Of a stretch of 44,253 bases of DNA, positions 16,065 to 24,537 are shown piece after piece. Below the pieces are notes generated by a model, which was given only the letters and a program-made list of their open reading frames with translations, was not told where the DNA came from and did not search any database. Positions within the stretch are counted from its first letter, which is position 1, and each line of letters starts with the position of its first letter. This DNA comes from Myxococcales bacterium (GTDB lineage: Bacteria; Myxococcota_A; UBA9160; SMWR01): contig JACZVU010000003.1 in NCBI GenBank assembly GCA_022572485.1, positions 1 through 44,253 on the forward strand, written 5' to 3'. The translations under genes and the position numbers were made by a program.

Positions 16065-16577
16065 ATGCGCAACTTCTCCAACAACCTCGCACTGATCGGG
16101 ATGCCAGGAGCGGGCAAGAGCACCCTGGGTGTGCTCCTCGCCAAACGCACGGCTCGCAGTTTTCTGGATACGGATCTCCTGATCCAAAATGCAGAAGGCA
16201 CGCCTTTGCAGGAGCTCATCGAGAAACGCGGCGTGGAATCCTTTCGGTGCGTCGAAGAGCGCGTCGTGCTGGAGCTCGATTGTTCGAACTCTGTGATCGC
16301 CACGGGTGGCAGCGTCATCTACAGCGAAGCTGCGATGGAGCATCTGGGTCGGCTCGGCCAGCGCATCTACCTGGACGTTCCGCTCGCTGAGCTCGATCGG
16401 CGCCTCGGAGACCTCGACAAGCGCGGAGTGATTCGCGGCCCCGGGCAAGGCCTGGAAGGCCTGCTCGCCGAGCGCCGCCCCCTCTACGAACGCTGGGCGG
16501 ACATCCGCGTGGACTGCGGAAGCCTCGAGCACGACGGCGTCATAGACCGCGTGATCCGCGCACTAGCCTCTGCTTGA
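16065..16577 (+). CDS. aroK: Shikimate kinase
   Basis: Phosphorylates shikimate at the 3-hydroxyl with ATP in the chorismate pathway. The 170-residue protein has the P-loop 'GMPGAGKST' near the start, 'FLDTD' (Mg/shikimate Asp), 'ESFRCVEE' with the substrate-binding Arg, 'ATGGSVIYS' in place of the usual GGG, a lid with 'RGVIRGPGQG' and a final 'RRPLYERWADI'. Length is normal. The lid sequence fits the subgroup in which the RPLL motif is changed, and the enzyme should still be active. ATG at 16065 is preferred; an in-frame GTG at 16056 is possible. It is not clustered with other aromatic pathway genes. The 230 nt upstream, shared with the divergent barrel gene, contain that gene's promoter motif. 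Confidence 0.9.
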   Translation: MRNFSNNLALIGMPGAGKSTLGVLLAKRTARSFLDTDLLIQNAEGTPLQELIEKRGVESFRCVEERVVLELDCSNSVIATGGSVIYSEAAMEHLGRLGQRIYLDVPLAELDRRLGDLDKRGVIRGPGQGLEGLLAERRPLYERWADIRVDCGSLEHDGVIDRVIRALASA

Positions 16578-16809
16578 ACGTTTGCCCGAAACCCACCCGG
16601 CTCCGCACTCGGCCCATTTCAACGCGGCGAATGTTCGCCGCAGCATCGGCTTGAAATACGCGATGGGCAGCGCGCGCAGTTGCCCTCGAGGTGTCTCAAG
16701 TGCCCGAGAGCACAATCGGCGAGTTCGTCACAAAGAACTTCTGGAGCCAATTCCCCCCGACCCTGCGTAAACCCCAGGGGTGCGCAACGAGTGTTGCTCT
16801 GGTAATTAA

Positions 16810-16824
16810 CTTCGCTGTAGGATG
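16810..16824 (+). promoter_or_regulatory. Promoter motif TGTAGGAT directly before the CBS gene
   Basis: CTTCGCTGTAGGATG ends 5 nt before the ATG. If TAGGAT (16818-16823) is the -10 element, transcription would start at or near the ATG itself, giving a leaderless mRNA. A weak -35, TTGCTC, lies 18 nt upstream. Alternatively the AGGA in this motif is simply the ribosome site (7-nt spacing). The rest of 16578-16809 holds nothing I can support. Confidence 0.35.
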
Positions 16825-16829
16825 CCCGC

Positions 16830-17264
16830 ATGAAGACCGTCAAACAGGTACTCGACCACAAGGGCTACCAGCTCCACTCGATCGCGCCGGAAGCCAGCGT
16901 CTACGAAGCCCTCCAGAAAATGGCCCAGGAGGGCATCGGAGCATTGGTCGTCCTCGATGGTGGAGAGCTCGCCGGCATCCTCTCGGAGCGTGACTACGCG
17001 CGCAAGGTCATCCTCGAGGGGCGCCATTCACGAGATACCCTGGTGAGCGACATCATGACGGAGAATGTCATTTGCGTGGGTTCCGATCTCGGAGTCGATG
17101 CTTTGATGTCGATCATGACCGAGAAGCGCGTGCGCCACCTCGTGGTTCGCGACGACGCCAGGATTACCGGCCTGATATCGATTGGCGACGTCGTCAAGGC
17201 GATCATCGACGACCAACAATTCACGATCGAGCAACTCGAACACTACATTTCAGGCCACGCTTGA
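16830..17264 (+). CDS. Tandem CBS-domain protein
   Basis: A 144-residue protein made of two CBS domains (about 8-65 and 75-132), with 'GIGALVVLDGGELAGILSERDYARKV' in the first and 'RVRHLVVRDDARITGLISIGDVVKAI' in the second. Both have the standard G-h-h-(S/T)-x-x-D end motif (ILSERD, LISIGD). Such stand-alone pairs bind adenosine nucleotides (AMP, ATP, or S-adenosylmethionine) and regulate partner proteins in the cytoplasm. The partner is not known. The gene precedes the kinase at 17320 by 55 nt on the same strand and could be cotranscribed with it. Confidence 0.9.
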   Translation: MKTVKQVLDHKGYQLHSIAPEASVYEALQKMAQEGIGALVVLDGGELAGILSERDYARKVILEGRHSRDTLVSDIMTENVICVGSDLGVDALMSIMTEKRVRHLVVRDDARITGLISIGDVVKAIIDDQQFTIEQLEHYISGHA

Positions 17265-17319
17265 GCGATCGAAGCCGAGAGTCAGCCGCGGCGCGCGGTT
17301 GCAGTGATGCTCGCGGCTC

Positions 17320-18432
17320 GTGAAAGAAACCGCTGCACACTTCGAGATCTCAGGGCATTTCGCAGAAGCCACTTCCTATGGCAGTGGACACATCCACGAT
17401 ACCTACCTGCTCCGCTTTGAAGATTCAGCGCGATCCACTCGCTATATCCTCCAGCGGATCAACACCCGAGTGTTTCGAAACCCCGTAGCGCTCATGGACA
17501 ATCTGTCGCGGATTTGCGCCCATCAGCACCGAAGACTCGAACAGGAGCGCACCCGCGACCCAGAGCGTCGCCATCTCCGCCTCGTCGCGACAACTGAGGG
17601 AGGCACCCATTGGGTCGATCCGGATGGTGACCACTGGCGCTGCTTTCACTTTCAGGAAGAAACGCGGAGTTTCGATCAGGTCGAGACCGAGCACCAGGCC
17701 TACGAGACAGCCCGCGCGTTCGGTTGCTTCGTGGCCCGATTGAGCAATTTCGAAGGCCCGGGTCTCGCCATCACGATTCCGGACTTTCACAATCTCGAGC
17801 TTCGCTACGCGGCGCTCGAAGCTGCCATCCGCAAGGATTCCCACAGGCGTGCGAAATCCGTGAAAGCCGAGATCGACCAATCCGCCAGCGGGTACGAGGC
17901 ATTGAAGGGATCACTCCGCGAAGTGGGCGCGGAGCGTCTTCCGATCCGAATCGTCCACAACGACTGCAAGATCAACAACGTCCTGCTCGATGCCGAAACC
18001 GGAGAGGGGCTCTGCGTAATCGATCTCGACACCGTCATGGAGGGCACCGTCCTGGCCGATTTCGGCGAACTGCTGCGCACCTCCAGCTGTCGGTCGGCCG
18101 AAGATGAGGCTGGGCTGGGCAAAATGGCGATTGAACTCGATCTCGTGCGGGGAGTCGCGCGCGGCTATTTGTCCGGCATGGGTGCGATCCTCATTCCGCA
18201 AGAGTTGAACGCGCTCCCGCTCGCGGGGCCGCTGATGGCCTTCGAAAACGCAGTCCGATTTCTCACCGACCACCTGTCCGGAGATGTCTACTTCCGGACG
18301 CATCTCGAAGCGCAGAACCTCGATCGCGCTCGCACCCAGTTCCGAAGGGTCGAACTGCTGGATGCGAAACGCAGCGCAATTCGGAAGATCATCGAGTCCG
18401 CTCAGCTGGAGCTTCGCACCACCAAGAAATAG
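17320..18432 (+). CDS. NahK-like N-acetylhexosamine/aminoglycoside phosphotransferase-family kinase
   Basis: A 370-residue APH-fold kinase. The N-terminal 'YGSGHIHDTYLL' and 'YILQRINTRVFRNP' are characteristic of the NahK (N-acetylhexosamine 1-kinase) group, and the catalytic loop 'IVHNDCKINNVLLD' and metal-binding 'VIDLDTVMEG' (DxD) are complete. It probably phosphorylates a sugar or amino sugar at C1 with ATP in the cytoplasm, feeding salvage to nucleotide sugars; the exact substrate is unknown. The start is GTG at 17320 with no strong ribosome site. The C-terminal helices 'LDRARTQFRRVELLDA' are typical. Antibiotic resistance is unlikely given the NahK-type motifs. Confidence 0.85.
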   Translation: MKETAAHFEISGHFAEATSYGSGHIHDTYLLRFEDSARSTRYILQRINTRVFRNPVALMDNLSRICAHQHRRLEQERTRDPERRHLRLVATTEGGTHWVDPDGDHWRCFHFQEETRSFDQVETEHQAYETARAFGCFVARLSNFEGPGLAITIPDFHNLELRYAALEAAIRKDSHRRAKSVKAEIDQSASGYEALKGSLREVGAERLPIRIVHNDCKINNVLLDAETGEGLCVIDLDTVMEGTVLADFGELLRTSSCRSAEDEAGLGKMAIELDLVRGVARGYLSGMGAILIPQELNALPLAGPLMAFENAVRFLTDHLSGDVYFRTHLEAQNLDRARTQFRRVELLDAKRSAIRKIIESAQLELRTTKK

Positions 18433-18588
18433 GCTGACTGCTCTCGACCGTCGATCGCCCACCGCGAGGCACTTCATCTTCATGATCAGCCACTCATGGG
18501 TTCGCGCCTTCATCATCATTCGACAGGCCACCACGCTTGATGCTACCCGGAGGTCCGAGGGCCCTCCTCTGCCCCGCCGAGGGCGCCC

Positions 18589-18978
18589 GTGAAACTCGAC
18601 ACCGCTGCGCTCGAAGCGCTCGATCGCCACCGCTACATCAGCCTCGCCACATTTCGAAAGAGTGGTCAGGCCGTGAAGACACCGGTCTGGTTCGCGGAGC
18701 ACGGAGGAAGATTCTATGTCTTTACGGCAGCGGTGTCCGGGAAGGTCAAGCGCCTGAAAAATGACCAGCGGATCCGCGCCGCACCCTGTGGGCCGCGCGG
18801 CCGCTTGCGGGGCAACTGGATCGAAGGCCAGGCCCACCGCATCGAAGACCCCGCGATCGAAAGCGCCGCCTACGCTGCACTGTTCGCAAAGTATGGCTGG
18901 CAAATGCGCGTGCTCAATTTCTTCTCGAGGCTCTCGGGCCGAATCGAAGAGCGGGCGATACTCGAACTCGAACTCTGA
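18589..18978 (+). CDS. PPOX-class F420/FMN-dependent split-barrel protein
   Basis: A 129-residue split beta-barrel of the pyridoxamine-phosphate-oxidase-like superfamily. 'YISLATFRKSGQAVKTPVWF', 'GKVKRLKNDQRIRAAPC' and 'KYGW' match the Rv2061-type subgroup, annotated as probable F420-dependent enzymes (known for actinobacteria; in this organism FMN or haem is also possible). Size is normal and it would work as a dimer in the cytoplasm. The start is GTG at 18589. It stands 156 nt after the kinase gene (that gap shows nothing recognisable) and converges on the MutS-like gene. Confidence 0.8.
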   Translation: MKLDTAALEALDRHRYISLATFRKSGQAVKTPVWFAEHGGRFYVFTAAVSGKVKRLKNDQRIRAAPCGPRGRLRGNWIEGQAHRIEDPAIESAAYAALFAKYGWQMRVLNFFSRLSGRIEERAILELEL

Positions 18979-18988
18979 TCGCTACCGA

Positions 18989-19065
18989 CTAGAGAGTCCC
19001 GCAGAATACCGTGACACCGGTTCCCGACGAGGATCGGTGTAACCGGATTCCGCGATCCTCTCTAG
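18989..19065. terminator. Large nested inverted repeat between convergent genes
   Basis: CTAGAGAG (18989-18996) pairs with CTCTCTAG (19058-19065). Inside it lie near-complementary GCAGAAT/ATTCCGC arms and ACACCG (19014-19019) with CGGTGT (19035-19040). An alternative pairing, CCGGTT with AACCGG (19041-19046), competes with the inner stem. The outer right arm includes the stop codon of the MutS-like gene. It is probably a bidirectional transcription end; there is no T-run. Confidence 0.45.
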
Positions 19066-20867
19066 ACATCGAGACCCACGGCCCGCATGAGCTCCAGCGC
19101 GTTGCTCTTGGTGACGACTCCGGGATGGATGCGATAGTCGAACGCGATCACACCGTCTTCGAGATGATCCTGGAAGTGCACGTTTGCGACGCGCGGCGCG
19201 AGCGAGTCCGCGAGACGGGTCAGCGCGAGGTCGTGGGTCGTGACCAGCCCGATCGCACCACTTTCAACCAGATTTCGCATCACCGCTTCGGCGCCGATCC
19301 CTCGATCGTGAGAATTTGTGCCGTTTAGAATCTCATCGAGCAGAAACAAGACCGGAAGCTCACTCTGCGCAAGCTCGGTGATCTGACGCAAACGCAGGAT
19401 CTCCGCGTAGAAACGCGAATTTCCCTCGAGCAGTGAATCCTGAAGCCGGATCGATGCTCCGATCGCAACGGGTGACAGCCGTAGCGCATTCGCACAGACC
19501 GGCGCGCCGGCCAGGCCGAGTACCGTGTTGATGCCCACGGTGCGCAACAGCGTGCTCTTGCCCGACATGTTGGAGCCACTGATGATCAGCGCCGGGTTTT
19601 CAGCGGAGAGCGTCAAGTCATTGCGCACGCAGCGGTCACCCGACAGCAGCGGATGCCCAATCGCGACGCCCTCGAAGCGAGGCGCCCCTTCAAAGACTTC
19701 GGGAAACGCATAGTCGGGATGCTCGTAGCCAAAACTCGCGAGCGCACACAACGCCTCGAATTCGCCGACCGCGTCAATCCAGCGCTTAAGATCGGGCCCG
19801 AATCGGGCTCTCCAGTGTTCGATCGCAAACGCCAGCTGCGGCGTCCAGAGCAACACCGCCGCCACGGGAAAGAAGAGTTGGTTGCGGCGCGCGTCGAGCA
19901 GATCGATCAACCGCCGCAGCCGCGCGATACACGCCGAGGCCGGTGCTCCGCTCGTTTCCAGCATGCCTCGAAGCTCGACCAAGCGAGAAGCCTGGTAAGA
20001 CTCTTGCTCGAGGCGCTCGAGCAGATGCGCGAGCAATTCGAGATCTCGACCGGGGAGCTCGACGGCGCGGACCACCGCCTGAAAACGCCGACGGTAGACG
20101 CTCCAGAAGACACCTTCGAGCAACAGCGCGAGCAGGAACGGAAGTGGACCTACCGGGGTCGCCATCCAGCAAACGAGACCTGCGAGCGCCAAGGCTGCGA
20201 GCCCCTTTGCAATTGTGGCGGGAGCCTTCGCGGCGATCACAGCCGGCGCCGCACCCCAAGCGCACACCGCCTCGGGGTGGAGGCCCGCCCGGACCTCGTC
20301 GCCAAGCCGAGCGAGATCTTCACGTAGGTCGAGTCGTGGGGTCAATTCTCGAACCGCTTCCTGCCTAAGGCGGATCTCCTCGGGAGTCGTCGGCCCCAGC
20401 AGCCAGGAGGCCAGGGTGTCTTCGCCGGCCCGCGTGCGCGCCGCGCACAAGAACTCGAAGAGGGAGCCCTCCCCCAGCAGATCGAGATCCTCCGCGTAGG
20501 GGTGGTGCGGATCCCGGAAGCGTTCGCCCTGTGTACCACCCCCTGCCCAGCGAGATTCGAGGCGGGTGAAGGCCCGTTCGTAGAACGCCACGGAACGCAG
20601 TGCGCGTTTGCGTTCGGCGAGCAGGCGATCGTGCGCGAAGAGCAACACGACAAAGAGCAGGATCGGCAGCACCAGCCAGCCCGCCGCGAGGGTCTTGCTC
20701 CCGAAGGCGAGCCACGCCACGGCCACGCCAATTGCAAATACGAGCAAACGCAGATTCGCGGCAATCGCCGCGTGCCGCGACCTGATTGCCGCCGTTTCGC
20801 GGCGGGCACCCAGGCGCCTCGCATATTCGGCGTGAGCACCTCGCCCGGAATCCGATGCGATCTCCAT
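19062..20867 (-). CDS. Membrane-anchored MutS-like ATPase
   Basis: A 601-residue protein. Two membrane helices (about 40-80) near the N-terminus are followed by a helical lever/core region (about 110-390) and a MutS-type ABC ATPase with Walker A 'ISGSNMSGKSTLLRTVG' (about 425-440), 'RLQDSLLEGNSRFYAEILRL', Walker B 'LFLLDEILNGTNSHDR' and the D-loop and 'TTHDLALT' His. It lacks the mismatch-recognition domain with the Phe-x-Glu motif of MutS1 and the Smr nuclease of MutS2. A further membrane-like segment lies at about 215-250. Family members of this type are widespread but without known function. A true mutS lies at 38956-41652, so this is not the repair MutS. It is divergent, 78 nt apart, from the HelD-type helicase gene. 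Confidence 0.8.
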   Translation of the reverse strand: MEIASDSGRGAHAEYARRLGARRETAAIRSRHAAIAANLRLLVFAIGVAVAWLAFGSKTLAAGWLVLPILLFVVLLFAHDRLLAERKRALRSVAFYERAFTRLESRWAGGGTQGERFRDPHHPYAEDLDLLGEGSLFEFLCAARTRAGEDTLASWLLGPTTPEEIRLRQEAVRELTPRLDLREDLARLGDEVRAGLHPEAVCAWGAAPAVIAAKAPATIAKGLAALALAGLVCWMATPVGPLPFLLALLLEGVFWSVYRRRFQAVVRAVELPGRDLELLAHLLERLEQESYQASRLVELRGMLETSGAPASACIARLRRLIDLLDARRNQLFFPVAAVLLWTPQLAFAIEHWRARFGPDLKRWIDAVGEFEALCALASFGYEHPDYAFPEVFEGAPRFEGVAIGHPLLSGDRCVRNDLTLSAENPALIISGSNMSGKSTLLRTVGINTVLGLAGAPVCANALRLSPVAIGASIRLQDSLLEGNSRFYAEILRLRQITELAQSELPVLFLLDEILNGTNSHDRGIGAEAVMRNLVESGAIGLVTTHDLALTRLADSLAPRVANVHFQDHLEDGVIAFDYRIHPGVVTKSNALELMRAVGLDV

Positions 20868-20945
20868 TGCGGGAGATGGTAAGCTCGATGACCGTTTTTT
20901 GCATGAGCCACCTCACGCTCCGTTGATCAAGCCGCAGGAGAAGCG

Positions 20946-23027
20946 TTGTCGAATCCGATCGTTGCCGAGGAGCAGGCGCTTCTCCTACGCGTCACATCGC
21001 TGCTGAAAGAAATCGCGGACCCTCTGGAGCCCGATGAAGCGCCCATTGTCCAGGAACTCGAGGGCATTCGGGAGCAGCTGTTGTCGCGCAGCGACAACAA
21101 GGACACGGGCGCGCTCACCCAGCAGTGGGATCGACAAAGCGCGTTACTCGCTCAGCTCCGTTCCGCGCGAGGCGCCACGCGGGTCGATCCGGGTTCTCCG
21201 TATTTCGCGCACCTGCGGCTTCGAGAGAACGGTCACGAACGCGACCTCTGCCTCGGACACGCAACTTGCATCGAGGGCGGTCTGCGCATCGTCGATTGGC
21301 GCAATGCTCCGATTTCGAAGATTTTCTACCGCTATCAACAAGGCGAAGAATATGAAGAAACACTCGGCGATCGAATCCACAGTGGAGTGATACTCGCTCG
21401 TCGAACCCTCAAGATCCGGGAAGCCACCCTGGAGCGAGTTGAGAGCCCCGAGGGCATCTTCCTTGCCGATGCGACAGGAAGTGGCGAATGGATTTGTAAC
21501 CAGCGCGAGAAACCCGCGCTTGCCGGCGGCGAAGCGAGGGCTCTGCGCGCCCGCGAGCCTGATGGCGACCCGCCGCAGCTCGGTGCTCCAGGCCACACGG
21601 GCCGCACCGACAAGCGCCTGCCCGAAATTACGGGCCTAATCGACCCCGAGCAGTTCGAGCTGATTACGCGCCCGTCGACGGGCTTTCTCGCCATTCGCGG
21701 AACGGCCGGTTCCGGCAAGACGACGGTCGCACTCCACCGGATCGCCTACCTCGCCTTCGACGACCCTCAGGTGGATTCTCCAAAGACACTCGTCATTGTA
21801 TTTTCTCCGGCACTGCGAAATTACGTGGGGCATGTTCTTCCTTCGCTCGGGCTTGCGAAGGTCCAGGTCTCGACCCTGCACAGCTGGCTGGCCGAGCAAA
21901 GGCGGCGCCATTTTCCACAATTACCGAGAGCAGTCCGAGAAAGCGCCCCGGCTCTCGTTCAACGCCTGAAACTCCATCCTGTCATGGAAGCCGCACTTGC
22001 CGAACAGGTTCGGCGAGTCAGCGGATCGAAGAGCGCCAGCCAGGCGCTCGACGACTGGGCGAGCGCGCTCACCCAGGAGAAGTTGCTCATCGATGTATGC
22101 TCCGAACACGCACCCGGTGTTTTTTCGATGAAGGAAATTCGACAATTCGTCGAATGGAACCAGCGGTGCAACGAGGAACTCTTTGCGCGACTGGAGGGGG
22201 ACTCCGAGAGCCATCCGGAACTGGAGCCCGAGGACGACCCATTGTTGCTTCGTGCGTGGCAGCTGAGGGTTGGCCCGTTGCGTCTGAGCCGAGGGCGCCC
22301 ACTGCGTTACCGTCACATTGCGATCGACGAAGTACAGGATCTCTCCCCGATCGAAGTCCACGTCCTGCTCAAATGCCTGGACCACCATCAGAGCATCACG
22401 CTGGCCGGCGACACCCAGCAACACATCATCGAGCACAGCGGCTTTACGTCATGGAGCGCGTTTCTGCAGGACTGCGGCTTGCCTGGAACAGCGGTCGAAA
22501 CACTGCGGGTGAGCTATCGCTCGACGCGTCAGATCCTGGGTTTCGCGCTGACGCTCCTGGGCGATTTGCTCGAGGACGACGAACCACCTGTCGCGACCCG
22601 CACCGGCCCCCCGGTCGAACTGTTTCGCTTTAGCGATCGCGGAGCCTGTGTGGCATTTCTCGCCGACGCACTGCAAAAGCTCTCGAGCCAGGAGCCGATG
22701 GCGTCCGTCGCGATCCTCACACCGTCGCCAGAGGCGAGCGCTCTTTATTACGAGGGTCTCTCGAAAAATGACCTTCTCCCGGTTCGCCGGGTCGAAAATC
22801 AGGATTTCAGCTTCTCTCCTGGCATCGAGGTGACGGAAGTCGAACAGGTCAAGGGGCTGGAGTTCGATTACGTAATTCTAGTGGATGTGGATCACGTCAA
22901 TTACCCCGACGCCGCAACCTCGAGACGACTGTTCCATGTGGGCGCGACTCGCGCAGTCCACCAGCTCTGGCTCACCACCGTGGGCACGCCCTCTTCGCTG
23001 CTCGGAGCGGTATCCCCAGCCGCGTAG
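20946..23027 (+). CDS. HelD/HelR-type UvrD-family helicase-like ATPase
   Basis: A 693-residue superfamily-1 motor. The N-terminal coiled coil (about 1-70) and 'DPGSPYFAHLRL' with 'IVDWRNAPISKIFYRY' are typical of HelD, which binds RNA polymerase and frees it from DNA or rifampicin in known cases. Motifs: Walker A 'GTAGSGKTTVALHRIAYL' (about 250-268), motif II 'IDEVQDLSPIE' (about 460), 'LAGDTQQ' (III), 'SYRST' (IV), 'EVEQVKGLEFDYVILVD' (V) and 'HVGATRA' (VI). All ATPase motifs are intact. The start is TTG at 20946 with AGGAG 5 nt upstream. It could act in stalled-transcription recovery; a DNA-repair helicase role cannot be excluded. Confidence 0.9.
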   Translation: MSNPIVAEEQALLLRVTSLLKEIADPLEPDEAPIVQELEGIREQLLSRSDNKDTGALTQQWDRQSALLAQLRSARGATRVDPGSPYFAHLRLRENGHERDLCLGHATCIEGGLRIVDWRNAPISKIFYRYQQGEEYEETLGDRIHSGVILARRTLKIREATLERVESPEGIFLADATGSGEWICNQREKPALAGGEARALRAREPDGDPPQLGAPGHTGRTDKRLPEITGLIDPEQFELITRPSTGFLAIRGTAGSGKTTVALHRIAYLAFDDPQVDSPKTLVIVFSPALRNYVGHVLPSLGLAKVQVSTLHSWLAEQRRRHFPQLPRAVRESAPALVQRLKLHPVMEAALAEQVRRVSGSKSASQALDDWASALTQEKLLIDVCSEHAPGVFSMKEIRQFVEWNQRCNEELFARLEGDSESHPELEPEDDPLLLRAWQLRVGPLRLSRGRPLRYRHIAIDEVQDLSPIEVHVLLKCLDHHQSITLAGDTQQHIIEHSGFTSWSAFLQDCGLPGTAVETLRVSYRSTRQILGFALTLLGDLLEDDEPPVATRTGPPVELFRFSDRGACVAFLADALQKLSSQEPMASVAILTPSPEASALYYEGLSKNDLLPVRRVENQDFSFSPGIEVTEVEQVKGLEFDYVILVDVDHVNYPDAATSRRLFHVGATRAVHQLWLTTVGTPSSLLGAVSPAA

Positions 23028-23052
23028 AATCCGCCGGGAGCGCAGGCTCATG

Positions 23053-23760
23053 CTATTCGATGATTTCGAGCAACTCCACCTCGAAGACGAGAGCAGCATC
23101 TCCGGGTATCGATCCCATACCACGGGAGCCGTAGGCTATGGACGCGGGGCACACGATCCGGCTCTTGCCTCCAACTCTCATTTGCGTAACCGCTTCCGTC
23201 CAACAGGGAATCACACGATCGAGCGGAAACTGGGCGGGAGTGCCGCGATCCACGGAACTGTCGAAGACGGTCCCATCGCGAAGGGTTCCGTGATAGTGAA
23301 CCTTCACTTCATCGGTCGGCCCGGGCTTCTCCCCCTCGCCCGCCACGAGCTCTCGCATGATCATTCCCGATTCAGACAGCACGGCACCCTCCACCGCAAC
23401 TTCCCGCTCGAGAAATTCCGCGGACGCAGTGGCTTCCGCGGCGTTCGCGCGTGCCTGCCTCGCGTTGTAGATCTCCTGGATCGCGATCATGTAATCCTCG
23501 GGATGCGCCAAGACCTCACGACCCAGAGCGGCATCGGCGACGCCACGTGCAACCCACGCGAACTCGGCCTCCGTAAGTTCAAACTTGCTCATCCCCATTC
23601 CGGCCATCGCGCCGATCGAGTAGAAGACCTTGTCGTCTTCGGTTGGAGTTCCGGAGGCACTTGACGACCCGTCTCCCGGCTCCACGCAGGCCAGGCTGGC
23701 GACGAGCGATGCCACCAAGATCAGCCGGGGAGCCGTCCGCCAATGCAGTCCTGTAGTCAT
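23053..23760 (-). CDS. FKBP-type peptidyl-prolyl isomerase lipoprotein
   Basis: A 235-residue protein with a signal peptide ending in the lipobox 'LVASLAC' (Cys25), a helical dimerisation region (about 45-125) and a C-terminal FKBP domain with 'VKVHYHGTLRDGTVFDSS', 'GTPAQFPLDRVIPCWTEA', 'SRIVCPASIAYGSRG' and 'ALVFEVELLEI'. This is the FkpA/Mip arrangement: a periplasmic, membrane-anchored folding helper that isomerises prolyl bonds. The start ATG has AGGAAG upstream. Only 25 nt separate its stop from that of the convergent HelD gene. Confidence 0.92.
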   Translation of the reverse strand: MTTGLHWRTAPRLILVASLVASLACVEPGDGSSSASGTPTEDDKVFYSIGAMAGMGMSKFELTEAEFAWVARGVADAALGREVLAHPEDYMIAIQEIYNARQARANAAEATASAEFLEREVAVEGAVLSESGMIMRELVAGEGEKPGPTDEVKVHYHGTLRDGTVFDSSVDRGTPAQFPLDRVIPCWTEAVTQMRVGGKSRIVCPASIAYGSRGMGSIPGDAALVFEVELLEIIE

Positions 23761-23909
23761 GAGCTGACTTCCTTTATCATGGGCTCGGCTGGATTTGGAT
23801 CACAACAAAACGAAGGGTGGACCATCATACGCCAGGCGCTCCAAAGGCGGCTAGCCGGGGATTTGCACTTCGCGAGACACCGAGCCCTGGGGGCTTCTCA
23901 AGATCCAGG

Positions 23910-23924
23910 CTCCGATGTAGGATG
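23910..23924 (+). promoter_or_regulatory. Promoter motif TGTAGGAT upstream of the lipoprotein gene
   Basis: CTCCGATGTAGGATG is the third copy of the shared motif in this window. With TAGGAT (23918-23923) as -10, transcription would start near 23930, 27 nt before the ATG, leaving room for the GGAGAGGA ribosome site. This is the best-placed of the three copies. The rest of the 196-nt divergent gap shows nothing more. Confidence 0.45.
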
Positions 23925-23956
23925 TGGCGCAACCAAGCTGGAGAGGATTCCCTGCC

Positions 23957-24496
23957 ATGTCGTTGAAGACCCTTCGGACGCTTCTCACCGCTGCGGGGGT
24001 ATCCCTGCTGATGGTCGGCTGCGGCAGTGAGGAATCAACCCCGGATCCGCAGGGGTCCGTTTCGCGACCGATTCCGGCGACTCCGCCCAAACCCTTTTCG
24101 GCAAACAAAATCGTCGAGAAGATGGACCCGGACGGCAAAGGGATGCATCTGACCGCGACCAGCCCGACGGGCAAGAAGTTCCAGGCCAGCATTGGCGACA
24201 AAGTCGAGATCCCCGACGAGTTCCCCGAGGACGTGCCGATCTTTCCGGGCTCGACGCCGATGGCGTCCATGTCGGCCCCGGACGGAGTCATCGTGACCTT
24301 CAAGTCGAGCGCGGAGCAGCAGAAGCTCTTCGACTTCTATCAGTCGAACCTCGCGGACGCTGGATGGGAGATCCTCGAGGACACGGTATTTGGCAATCCG
24401 TTCTCACTCGACGCGATCAAGGGCAACCGCAAGGTCTCCGTGATCATCGCCGGTACGAAGGGCGACTCGCGAGTCAGCGTCATCGTTACCCACTAA
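23957..24496 (+). CDS. Lipoprotein of unknown function
   Basis: 179 residues, with a signal peptide ending in the lipobox 'LLMVGC' (Cys22) and an acidic Ser/Pro-rich linker. The mature domain contains 'GDKVEIPDEFPEDVPIFPGS', a segment often seen in small secreted proteins of deltaproteobacteria, followed by 'FKSSAEQQKLFDFYQSNLAD' and 'GWEILEDT', a pattern like that of domains with an alpha/beta fold in which a short helix presents the 'FYQSNLADAGW' motif. I do not know the function. ATG 23957 is chosen for the ribosome site and the signal peptide; a longer frame starts 33 nt upstream. It converges on the transglycosylase gene with 41 nt between. Confidence 0.8.
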   Translation: MSLKTLRTLLTAAGVSLLMVGCGSEESTPDPQGSVSRPIPATPPKPFSANKIVEKMDPDGKGMHLTATSPTGKKFQASIGDKVEIPDEFPEDVPIFPGSTPMASMSAPDGVIVTFKSSAEQQKLFDFYQSNLADAGWEILEDTVFGNPFSLDAIKGNRKVSVIIAGTKGDSRVSVIVTH

Positions 24497-24537
24497 AACG
24501 AAACCGGCCTTACTCTCGAGGGTGCGCAGCACTCGCT

